From positions 62,001-126,000 of the forward strand of contig NZ_SWCO01000011.1 in the NCBI RefSeq assembly GCF_005117025.1: 64,000 nt of DNA. The letters are read 5' to 3'. The stretch is from Alteromonas portus (GTDB taxonomy: Bacteria; Pseudomonadota; Gammaproteobacteria; Enterobacterales; Alteromonadaceae). A program made the position numbers and the translations under genes. How positions within the stretch are numbered: the stretch's first letter is position 1; the number at the start of each line of letters is the position of its first letter. Under the pieces are notes generated by a model. That model searched no databases and had not been told where the DNA came from. It worked only from the letters and a program-made list of their open reading frames with translations. Shown in pieces: positions 47,294-54,877 of this stretch.

Positions 47294-47539
47294 CTATTTT
47301 GGATTACGCTTGTCTAGTCCATATTGAACGGCCATTCTTGCAACACCTGCTCCAATGCCCGATACAACAGCCCAGGTAACGGCTTCTTTAAGGTCTGTAT
47401 TTTCACTTTTTTTATCTTTAGGTGCAGGTTGCTTAGCTACCTTTTCCCAAGATTTTTGAAGCGTTTTTCTCGCGAGAATTCCTGCAGAGGCTGCGGCGAG
47501 TCCAATGCCTACATTCGTAATGAGCTGTTTATTACTCAT
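47294..47539 (-). CDS. DUF4235 family membrane protein
   Basis: 81 residues resembling DUF4235 proteins: an N-terminal hydrophobic helix (VGIGLAAASAGILARKTL) and a WEKV motif, then a linker and a second helix (EAVTWAVVSGIGAGVARMAVQYGLD). The family occurs in actinobacteria and marine bacteria and has no known function. Together with the DUF1328 gene just upstream and catalase it forms a cluster of stress-type genes, an inference from neighbours. Confidence 0.75.
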   Translation of the reverse strand: MSNKQLITNVGIGLAAASAGILARKTLQKSWEKVAKQPAPKDKKSENTDLKEAVTWAVVSGIGAGVARMAVQYGLDKRNPK

Positions 47540-47667
47540 GATGATCTCCGATAAATTTATCCATTGATGCGGCGGAAGAAAAATAACAGCCGATTATTGA
47601 ACGAATAACAGCTGTTTTTTTCTGACCGATGTATAGTCTTTGAATAAAGCTCAAATTTGGCTATAGC

Positions 47668-47835
47668 TTAACTTTTGCCCCTAACCAAATTCATTACTAC
47701 TGAAATAATCAGTAAGATAACGAAAACACCAAATATAATTTTGGCAATACCCGCAGCAGAGCCGGCAATTCCACCAAATCCTAAAACCGCTGCAATTAAT
47801 GCGACAACTAAAAATATTAAAGCCCAACGTAACAT
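47668..47835 (-). CDS. DUF1328 small membrane protein (YtjA-like)
   Basis: 55-residue protein with two hydrophobic helices ([22 protein letters not shown], then [20 protein letters not shown]), the DUF1328 pattern. The ATG at 47835 has an excellent AGGAG site 7 bases before it, so an upstream in-frame ATG is not used. DUF1328 proteins are often induced by osmotic or envelope stress in other bacteria. Monocistronic. Confidence 0.82.
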   Translation of the reverse strand: MLRWALIFLVVALIAAVLGFGGIAGSAAGIAKIIFGVFVILLIISVVMNLVRGKS

Positions 47836-48050
47836 AATGTATCTCCTTATTTCGTCAGTTAAAGTCATTTAATATCTTAGTAATTGCAAACCATGGGCCT
47901 AATTGAGAGAGCATCTTAGCTATTGTAGAGCCCATAAGGCTTACAGGATGATAATAATCCAATTAAAGGGAATGCATTTTATCGCTGCCGTAGCCTTTAT
48001 CACAAAACATACAGGCTTTCTTACGTTTAAAATTGTAAATATTTCTCGAA

Positions 48051-48090
48051 TAAAAAGAATCAGAGTAATCTTCATTGATTAACTCTGATT
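48051..48090 (-). terminator. Terminator of the catalase gene
   Basis: Minus strand: AATCAGAGTTAATC, AATGAA loop, GATTACTCTGATT with one bulge, then CTTTTTA. Good intrinsic terminator. Confidence 0.85.
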
Positions 48091-48101
48091 CCCCACAGTT
48101 A

Positions 48102-49577
48102 CTATCTATTTGCTACTGCCTTTCTCACCCGTTCACCATAGTCGCTATCAGCTAGGTCGTATTGCACGAACATGGCTTCTTGAACGTCCTTAGTAGCTTG
48201 GCTTAGGCCGTCAGCAATATTATTCACTAACTGCTGCTTTTGGTCTTCACTCATAATGCGGTATAAGTCACCAGCTTGTGAGTAGTTGTCTTCATCACGG
48301 TTATCATAAATATCTAACCATGCATCTTGCTCTAAAGGCATCGGTGGCTCTTGTACCTCTGGCATTTCAGCAGGCTCACCAATGCGAGCACGATTGTTTG
48401 GATAGAAGTTAGCTCCACTTCCTGCAAGTGCTGGGTTAACCCCTGCAAAAGCGCCATCTCGCTGATAATTGTGTACTGGACAACGTGGTGCGTTTACCGG
48501 TATCTGATTGTAGTTGGCTCCAATACGGTATCTGTGAGCATCTTGATAAGCAATTAGTCGCGCTTGAAGCATTCTGTCTGGCGACGCACCAATACCCGGT
48601 ACCAAATTGCTCGGCGCGAACGCGGCTTGCTCAGTTTCTGCAAAGTAGTTATCAACATTACGGTTTAGCTCCAACTGTCCTACTTCAATTAACGGGAAGT
48701 CGCTGTGCGGCCATACCTTGGTAAGATCAAACGGATTGATACGATAATTACGTGCTTCCTCTTCGGTCATTATCTGCACGTTCACTGTCCACGATGGAAA
48801 ATCACCGTTATCAATACTTTCAACAAGATCTTGTTGGGCACCATAGGCAGGCATTTTCGCTGCTTCTTCGTTAGTAAGCGTTTTGATACCTTGGTTAGTT
48901 TTAAAGTGCCACTTCACCCAATACCGCTCACCGGCGTTGTTCCAAAAGCTCAAGGTATGTGAGCTATAGCCATTCACATGGCGGTATGAATACGGGATAC
49001 CACGGTCAGACATCAAAATAGTTGACTGGTGTAGCGACTGTGGGTTGTTTGCCCAAAACTCATAAACCGCTTGCGGGTCAGGCAAGTTTGTACGTGGGTT
49101 CTTTTTCTGGCTGTGTATAAAGTCAGGGAACTTAATGCCATCTCGCAAGAAGAATACGGGTGTATTGTTTCCAACCATATCCCAGTTACCCTGTTCAGTG
49201 TAAAACTTCACCGAAAAACCACGAGGGTCACGAGCATAGTCACTTGAATCCTGACCACCACCTACGGTAGAAAAGCGCAAAAACACGTCGGTTTTTTGCC
49301 CCTCTTTTTGTAAAAAATCAGCGATAGTATAATCAGACAAACTTTTAGTTAGCGTAAAAGTACCATATGCTGCACTACCTCTAGCGTGAACTACGCGCTC
49401 TGGAATTCGCTCGCGGTTAAAGTGCGCAAGCTTCTCGAACAAATAGTGGTTGTCGAAAGTAACGGGGCCACGTGGTCCTGCAGTTCGACTTTGATTGTCA
49501 TTAGCAACGGGCGCACCATTGCTAGATGTTAGCGTGGTAGGATTTATAGCTGTACCTGAAAATGGACACTTACTCAT
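48102..49577 (-). CDS. Monofunctional heme catalase
   Basis: 491 residues of the small-subunit (clade 3-type) catalase family. It decomposes hydrogen peroxide. The distal His lies in ERVVHARGSAAYG, the Asn in MVGNNTPVFF, and the proximal heme-ligand Tyr in RLIAYQDAHRYRIGANY. No signal peptide. A GGAATTC site precedes the ATG. Gene symbol is not assigned because katA and katB names vary by genus. Monocistronic, with a strong terminator. Confidence 0.95.
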   Translation of the reverse strand: MSKCPFSGTAINPTTLTSSNGAPVANDNQSRTAGPRGPVTFDNHYLFEKLAHFNRERIPERVVHARGSAAYGTFTLTKSLSDYTIADFLQKEGQKTDVFLRFSTVGGGQDSSDYARDPRGFSVKFYTEQGNWDMVGNNTPVFFLRDGIKFPDFIHSQKKNPRTNLPDPQAVYEFWANNPQSLHQSTILMSDRGIPYSYRHVNGYSSHTLSFWNNAGERYWVKWHFKTNQGIKTLTNEEAAKMPAYGAQQDLVESIDNGDFPSWTVNVQIMTEEEARNYRINPFDLTKVWPHSDFPLIEVGQLELNRNVDNYFAETEQAAFAPSNLVPGIGASPDRMLQARLIAYQDAHRYRIGANYNQIPVNAPRCPVHNYQRDGAFAGVNPALAGSGANFYPNNRARIGEPAEMPEVQEPPMPLEQDAWLDIYDNRDEDNYSQAGDLYRIMSEDQKQQLVNNIADGLSQATKDVQEAMFVQYDLADSDYGERVRKAVANR

Positions 49578-50084
49578 TGCGAATTCCTTCTAATTCATTT
49601 CTCGCCCTCTTTTCAGCTTTACTAATAGTCTCGCTAAAACTGGGCACTACATGAGCAATTAACAACGTTTTGTCAATCACCTTTTTCGTTTAAAAAGATA
49701 TTCGCCGATTCATAACAACAATTAAAGTGAACAAAATAGATAATGCTAATCGTGATTTCAAATTACGCTAAAACACCTTTACTAGGTGAATGTTTTTGAA
49801 TATCTATTTTTGCTGCTGGGGCGTCGTAAGATGAAGGTAAGCATCATCGAGTTTTTTATGACTGGAAGGAGCGAAAGCTACTCATCGCTATCGTCTGGCA
49901 TCTAAAATAAATGGTGAAATGTGCAAATTCCATGGGTTCTTCAGCTGACGCGTTCACTATTTAGCTCGATAGAGGCTATAAAAAGATAGAGCAAAGCGAA
50001 TTACTTTTTTGCAATGAAAGTCTAGCGGTGTGTTTTTTTCGTAAAAGGAAAAAAAGCATCCGCAATCTACTAGGGGCTTGCCTC
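49578..50084. other. Catalase upstream region
   Basis: 507 bp between the divergent catalase and a hypothetical gene. AT-rich; should hold both promoters. I looked for an OxyR-type ATAG/CTAT array and found only weak partial matches near 49730-49760. A small hairpin (CACCT / AGGTG, 49774-49788) is present. Nothing else supported. Confidence 0.45.
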
Positions 50085-50612
50085 ATGACAAAGCCATTCA
50101 TATTCATTACCGGTTTTATTATGATATGCATCGTTGCCGTTGCGTCTTGGAATACCTTTGAAACACTATGGCGTATTAACAGCAAGAACAGCGAGCTAAG
50201 TTTTATGGGCAGTTCGGGTTGGCAGTGGCATAACAAATCACAAGGGCTTCAAATAAAGCGAGTTGATGGCTATTTACCAGCGCTGAGAAAAGTGTCCGAG
50301 AGTAAAGAATATGCATCACTCGTTACCATTACCGAAAAGGGCAACTACCGGGGTTTTGTGTTTTTTGACCAAGACTGTGAAGAAGGCGCTATCGTCTCAG
50401 AAGAGGTATCTTACAACGATTTTGAACAACCACAGCTTGAAGTGCTTCACTGCCTTCATGGCAAGCTGGTGTATATGAAAAGCTGGTCTGCAGTGCCTAA
50501 CGAACGCTGGCGAGGCCGCGTGGGCAACTTTGAATTTAATGAGCCCCTGAATAAGTGGGATTTCACTCCACTTCAACAAGCCTACTTAAAGAGTGTGGCA
50601 GAGCTCATTTGA
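50085..50612 (+). CDS. Membrane-anchored protein of unknown function
   Basis: 175 residues. An N-terminal membrane helix (FIFITGFIMICIVAVASW) precedes a periplasmic domain with Trp/Asp-rich strands (SGWQWHNKSQGLQIKRVDGYLPAL; FVFFDQDCEEGAIVSEEVSYN) and two Cys. An upstream in-frame GTG at 50028 would add 19 residues, but the ATG at 50085 has an AGGGG site 9 bases before it. No family recognised. Followed directly by a REP-like element. Confidence 0.65.
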   Translation: MTKPFIFITGFIMICIVAVASWNTFETLWRINSKNSELSFMGSSGWQWHNKSQGLQIKRVDGYLPALRKVSESKEYASLVTITEKGNYRGFVFFDQDCEEGAIVSEEVSYNDFEQPQLEVLHCLHGKLVYMKSWSAVPNERWRGRVGNFEFNEPLNKWDFTPLQQAYLKSVAELI

Positions 50613-50613
50613 A

Positions 50614-50748
50614 AATTGGGGTCAGAGTACTTTTTGGTCTCGATTTTTGTCTATCTCCTTCGTTAGCCATTCTGATGCTAAAAAGATGACAAACATAACT
50701 AAAGTACTCTGACCCCGTCATTTGAGTAATGTACTCTGACCCCATTAT
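50614..50748. repeat. REP-like palindromic element (GGGGTCAGAGTAC repeats)
   Basis: AATTGGGGTCAGAGTAC (50614-50630) is matched inverted by GTACTCTGACCCC at 50704-50716 and again at 50731-50743 (followed by ATT). The outer pair would form a long palindromic element of about 135 bp. GGGGTCAGAGT ends of this type flank RAYT (REP-associated tyrosine transposase) elements in many gammaproteobacteria. It fills the whole gap between two convergent genes. No transposase is in the window. Confidence 0.7.
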
Positions 50749-51606
50749 TTAGGTGTTGGCGAGTGCATCGTCGATATCTTTTGCGCTGTGGCGGTTTTCC
50801 AACTGGCCATCGTCTCCCCAGGTTTTGTTGACAATACGGCCTCGTTTTACGCCTTCTCGCTGCTCTAGCTGCTTAGCCCATCGAACTAAATTGGTGTACT
50901 CGTGCACTTGAAGGAACGTTGCGGCATCGTACAGATTCCCGAGCACTAAATTACCGTACCACGGCCATATAGCCATATCAGCAATACTGTATTCGCTACC
51001 TGCCATAAACTCGTTATTCGCTAAGTGCTTATCTAGCACATCTAGCTGACGCTTAGTTTCCATGGTAAAGCGATTGATAGGATATTCCATGGGATAAGGC
51101 GCATAGCTGTAGAAGTGCCCAAAACCACCACCTAAATAGGGCGCTGATCCCACCTGCCAGAACAGCCAGTTAAAACATTCCGTCTTGGCATGGGCATCTT
51201 GTGGAATAAACTTTCCAAACTTTTCCGCTAGGTAAACTAAGATTGAACCCGACTCGAAAAGCTTGGTTTCTGGCGACGTGGTCCTGTCGACCATAGCAGG
51301 AATTTTACTATTCGGATTAACGTCTACAAACCCAGAAGAAAACTGATCGCCCTCACCAATGTTTATTAGCCAAGCGTCGTATTCTGCATCGTTCACGCCA
51401 GCAGCTAACAGCTCTTCAAGCATAATAGTCACTTTTTGACCGTTAGGCGTGGCTAACGAGTATAGCTGCAAACCGTGTTCGCCATTCGGACGAGCCTTTT
51501 CATGGGTAGCGCCCGACATAGGGCGATTGATACTGGCCCACTTGTTGCCATCATCCTCAGCCTGAGTCCAAACTTTGGGTGGCGTGTAGTTACTTTCTGT
51601 CGACAT
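50749..51606 (-). CDS. yghU: YghU-type glutathione S-transferase / disulfide-bond oxidoreductase
   Basis: 285 residues closely matching E. coli YghU: WASINRPMSGATHEK, LQLYSLATPNGQKVTIMLEELL, GDQFSSGFVDVNPNSKIPAMVD and FESGSILVYLAEKFG in the thioredoxin-like domain. The helical domain has LFWQVGSAPYLGGGFGHFYSYAPYPMEYPINRF. The family reduces disulfides using glutathione. Cytoplasmic, monocistronic. Confidence 0.95.
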   Translation of the reverse strand: MSTESNYTPPKVWTQAEDDGNKWASINRPMSGATHEKARPNGEHGLQLYSLATPNGQKVTIMLEELLAAGVNDAEYDAWLINIGEGDQFSSGFVDVNPNSKIPAMVDRTTSPETKLFESGSILVYLAEKFGKFIPQDAHAKTECFNWLFWQVGSAPYLGGGFGHFYSYAPYPMEYPINRFTMETKRQLDVLDKHLANNEFMAGSEYSIADMAIWPWYGNLVLGNLYDAATFLQVHEYTNLVRWAKQLEQREGVKRGRIVNKTWGDDGQLENRHSAKDIDDALANT

Positions 51607-51729
51607 AGCAATTCCTTTAAATGACTTTATCGTTAAGATTAGTGCAATACATAGCTACTAAGAACAGCTTTTAAAGACTTATAGCTCAACACTGTCGACT
51701 AATAAACGGCGATATACGTTTACTGACAT

Positions 51730-51765
51730 AAAAAAGCCGCGCACCAGAGTTACCCGAAGCGCGGC
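51730..51765 (-). terminator. Terminator of the DUF4382 gene
   Basis: GCCGCGC / GCGCGGC stem with a 16-nt loop; on the minus strand it is followed by TTTTTT. Confidence 0.85.
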
Positions 51766-51807
51766 GTTTGAATAAAAGGCGAGCAGTCCTTTGCCCGCAA
51801 ACTGGTA

Positions 51808-52803
51808 CTATTCGATAGTCACCGTTGTGGTGTCGCCAGCTGCTACTGTGGCAATATCGATAGTATGTAAAAAGAAACCGTCCTCTGCGTCTTCATCTGT
51901 TTCAGGCTCGTCAAATAGTGCTGTGCATGAGAAGCTTAGCGTGTACTCGCCTTGAGGCATGAAGCCCGCGGTAAAATTGAATGTTTCGTCTGACTCGTTA
52001 TACGTTACTGGTACAACAGTGAATGGGCGCAGTTCGGTATCGTCCACGCCGGTATCGGCGTCATCACCAAGGGTATCTAGAAGGTTCTGTTCACCTTCGT
52101 AAATATAAACTGCATTACCAATGAACATGTCGGTTTTAACAGCGCACTTCTCGTCCATCACTAGCGTGCTATCTACCGTGCCGTTTAGCGTCCCAACGTC
52201 ATCGTTTAAGACTAGGCGAACACCGCGAGGTTTCAGCATAATGACCTCTTGACCTACTGGATCGACTAAGCTTTTTCTTAAATCGAACTCAACGGTGTAG
52301 GCTGCATCAAAGTTAGGCTGCGCTGTGAAGCCGTCAAGCTTCAACTCACCACTTGGTACGCGAATAGGGTACGTTCCCTCATTAGTCACGATGTAAGAGT
52401 CATCCGTTACACTGAGGCGCAGTTGATTGTAGTCACCTACTGGGATTTCAGTATCTTCTACGATAACTTCAAACTGCTCGCCCGGTAGCGACAACAAATC
52501 GATGCTTCTAGGGTCACCGTTTTCGTCTTCAACAGAGAACGTGATTGGTGATTCATTGCCAATTAATTCAACTTCATCGAAATACACCACTACTTCACTG
52601 GCATCATCTACAGGAGCGTCAGAAACTGAAAGGGAAAAAGTACTCGTGGTGGGCGTTGGCTGGTCTTCAACCTTATCATCTGAGCCTCCACACGCGCTGA
52701 GCGTGGCAAGTGCGGCCATCACCAATGATGTAGAAAACGAGCGTTTAATGATTCGAGAATATAAAGAGTTTGGGCTGTTTTTAATTTTTTTCATCTCTAA
52801 CAC
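51808..52803 (-). CDS. DUF4382 domain lipoprotein
   Basis: 331 residues. N-terminal signal with lipobox ALATLSAC (Cys about 38), then a Thr/Pro linker and a DUF4382 domain (about 55-200) with SVSDAPVDDASEVVVYFDEVEL, IDLLSLPGEQFEVIVEDTEIPVGDYNQLRL and FDLRKSLVDP. A C-terminal beta domain follows. Very acidic mature protein. DUF4382 lipoproteins are common in marine bacteria; function unknown. An earlier Met at residue 1 or 4 is possible. Confidence 0.85.
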   Translation of the reverse strand: MLEMKKIKNSPNSLYSRIIKRSFSTSLVMAALATLSACGGSDDKVEDQPTPTTSTFSLSVSDAPVDDASEVVVYFDEVELIGNESPITFSVEDENGDPRSIDLLSLPGEQFEVIVEDTEIPVGDYNQLRLSVTDDSYIVTNEGTYPIRVPSGELKLDGFTAQPNFDAAYTVEFDLRKSLVDPVGQEVIMLKPRGVRLVLNDDVGTLNGTVDSTLVMDEKCAVKTDMFIGNAVYIYEGEQNLLDTLGDDADTGVDDTELRPFTVVPVTYNESDETFNFTAGFMPQGEYTLSFSCTALFDEPETDEDAEDGFFLHTIDIATVAAGDTTTVTIE

Positions 52804-53106
52804 CTACTTTTCCTATTTTTATGTATCAAGAGGTGCAGTATCAATGATTGTGCCAACAATCAAATTACACATAAATAACAACAGCTTGCCAAAAAAATCA
52901 TGAGGTAGTTTGTATACTGGAGGAAGGAAATGTTGCGCATAGGCAACACCTTTTTACATACGATAAATATTACTTAGAAAAATGAATGAAATACGCACAG
53001 CTAAACGACTGTATTACATTTTTTTGCGCGGAGATAACGGATAAAAGTATAAGTTACACGTAAAAAAAGCAGGCTTAGCCTGCTTTTTCAAAAGCGTTAG
53101 CTGCTT
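52804..53106. other. Gap between maeA and the DUF4382 gene
   Basis: 303 bp. On the plus strand it has a GGAGGAAGGAA-ATG site opening a 15-codon ORF, TGTTGC/GCAACA hairpin (52931-52948) and CCTTTTT, a possible small transcript. The maeA terminator is also inside (53062-53088). Otherwise empty. Confidence 0.4.
53062..53088. terminator. Bidirectional terminator after maeA
   Basis: AAAAAGCAGGC-TTA-GCCTGCTTTTT; stops maeA on the minus strand. Confidence 0.88.
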
Positions 53107-54798
53107 TTAGATGCTAACACGCTTGTAAGGGCGATATTCTGCTTTCCAGAAGTTACGCTCAATGCTGGCGCGCAGTGCGTCGTCAGACATTTCGAGCGCT
53201 AACCCTTGCTCCATAGCAACTTTACCTACTTCAAAAGCGATTTCGCGGCTTATTTCAGCAATGGCTGCAAGGGGTGGTAGCAGTGAACCCTGCCCCGTGT
53301 TGACTAATGGCGACGCTGCCGCTAACGCATTACTTGCTGCCATAAGCATTTCATCGCTTATCAGCTTCGCTTTTGATGCGACAACACCAAGACCGATACC
53401 CGGGAAAATATACGAGTTATTACACTGAGCAATAGGAATAATATTGCCATTGTACTCAACAGGCTTAAATGGGCTGCCTGTTGCAATAATCACCTCACCT
53501 TCGGTCCATTCAATAACTTGCTCAGGACGCGCTTCAACCTGACGCGACGGGTTACTCAGTGGGAAGATTATTGGCAACTCACAGCCTTGTTTCATGGCAC
53601 GAATCACTTGTTCAGTGAACAAACCTGGCTGACCTGAAACACCAATAAGTACGTCAGGCTGCGCACAGTACATCACATCCAACAGTGACGCATAATCACC
53701 ACTGAATGTCCAATCAGCTAAATCTGCATTTTTCTGCTGAAGCTTTTGCTGGAAGTCGCGTAAACCTTCCATACCCTCAGTTACCAAGCCAAAGCGATCA
53801 ATCATAAACACTTGCTTACGCGCTTGTTCGTCAGTAAGGCCTTCAAACACCATTTGTTGAATAAGCATTTCGGCAATGCCACAGCCTGCCGAACCTGCAC
53901 CCACGAACACAACTTTCATGTCGCGTAGTTTTTGCTGCTTGGTTTTACACGCCGCCAAAATAGTACCAAGGGTAACGGCAGCGGTACCTTGAATATCGTC
54001 ATTAAAACAGCATACGTCGTTGCGATAGCGGTTTAATAACGGCATAGCGTTTGGCTGCGCAAAATCTTCAAATTGAATCATGACATCAGGCCAGCGACGC
54101 TTCACAGCGTTAATAAACATATCAACGAATTCGTCGTATTCTTCCTGTCCAATACGCGGGTGGCGAGCGCCCATATACATTGGATCATTCAGTAGCTTTT
54201 CGTTGTTAGTGCCTACATCTAACATCACAGGCAACGTGTACGCTGGGCTAATTCCCCCACACGCGGTGTAAAGTGATAGCTTTCCGATAGGAATGCCCAT
54301 GCCACCTATACCTTGGTCACCCAAGCCTAGGATACGCTCACCGTCGGTTACAACAATGACTTTTACCTTGCGTTTTGTCGCATTGCGAACGATGTCATCT
54401 AGCTGGTGGCGTTCTTCATACGATACAAACAACCCACGCGAGCTACGATATATGTCGGAAAACTGTTCACACGCATCACCCACTGTTGGCGTGTAGATAA
54501 TAGGCATCATCTCATCGATGTGCTTTTGAATAAGACGGTAAAACAAGGTTTCGTTGTTGTCTTGTATAGCGCGCAGATAGATATGCTTATTCAGAGCTTC
54601 ATCAAAGCTGCTGTACTGCATGTAAGCACGTTCAACCTGCTCTTCAATGGTTTCGTACCTCGGTGGTACTAAACCCGTTAAGTTAAACGCTGCTCGCTCA
54701 CGAGCAGTGAAAGCACTACCTTTGTTAAGTAGCGGCGTTTCCAGCAATGAAGGGCCGGCATGAGGAATATAAAGATATCGCTGTGAATCTTCTGACAT
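53107..54798 (-). CDS. maeA: NAD-dependent malic enzyme
   Basis: Oxidative decarboxylation of malate to pyruvate. 563 residues. Malic-enzyme N-terminal domain with [17 protein letters not shown] and [22 protein letters not shown], metal and substrate residues in [10 protein letters not shown], and a Rossmann domain with [18 protein letters not shown]. The ATG at 54798 is preferred over one nine codons upstream because CGGAAAA precedes it and the product then starts [16 protein letters not shown] as in MaeA of E. coli type. It is an operonic neighbour of mrcA by strand only; a stem-loop lies between. Confidence 0.95.
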   Translation of the reverse strand: MSEDSQRYLYIPHAGPSLLETPLLNKGSAFTARERAAFNLTGLVPPRYETIEEQVERAYMQYSSFDEALNKHIYLRAIQDNNETLFYRLIQKHIDEMMPIIYTPTVGDACEQFSDIYRSSRGLFVSYEERHQLDDIVRNATKRKVKVIVVTDGERILGLGDQGIGGMGIPIGKLSLYTACGGISPAYTLPVMLDVGTNNEKLLNDPMYMGARHPRIGQEEYDEFVDMFINAVKRRWPDVMIQFEDFAQPNAMPLLNRYRNDVCCFNDDIQGTAAVTLGTILAACKTKQQKLRDMKVVFVGAGSAGCGIAEMLIQQMVFEGLTDEQARKQVFMIDRFGLVTEGMEGLRDFQQKLQQKNADLADWTFSGDYASLLDVMYCAQPDVLIGVSGQPGLFTEQVIRAMKQGCELPIIFPLSNPSRQVEARPEQVIEWTEGEVIIATGSPFKPVEYNGNIIPIAQCNNSYIFPGIGLGVVASKAKLISDEMLMAASNALAAASPLVNTGQGSLLPPLAAIAEISREIAFEVGKVAMEQGLALEMSDDALRASIERNFWKAEYRPYKRVSI

Positions 54799-54847
54799 TG
54801 GTTTTCCGATAATGTGTTCAGGCAAATATACCGCCTAAGCTCGAAGC

Positions 54848-54873
54848 GGCACGCTCATGGCGTGCCCTTTTTT
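54848..54873 (+). terminator. Stem-loop between mrcA and maeA
   Basis: GGCACGC / GCGTGCC stem followed by CTTTTTTG on the plus strand. Both flanking genes are on the minus strand, so its orientation is unexpected. It may act as a weak minus-strand stop or as a terminator of antisense transcription. Confidence 0.45.
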
Positions 54874-54877
54874 GTAA

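Noticed and set aside
49725-49765. OxyR-like array before catalase
   Set aside because: Only partial ATAG/CTAT matches with wrong spacing; too weak to call.
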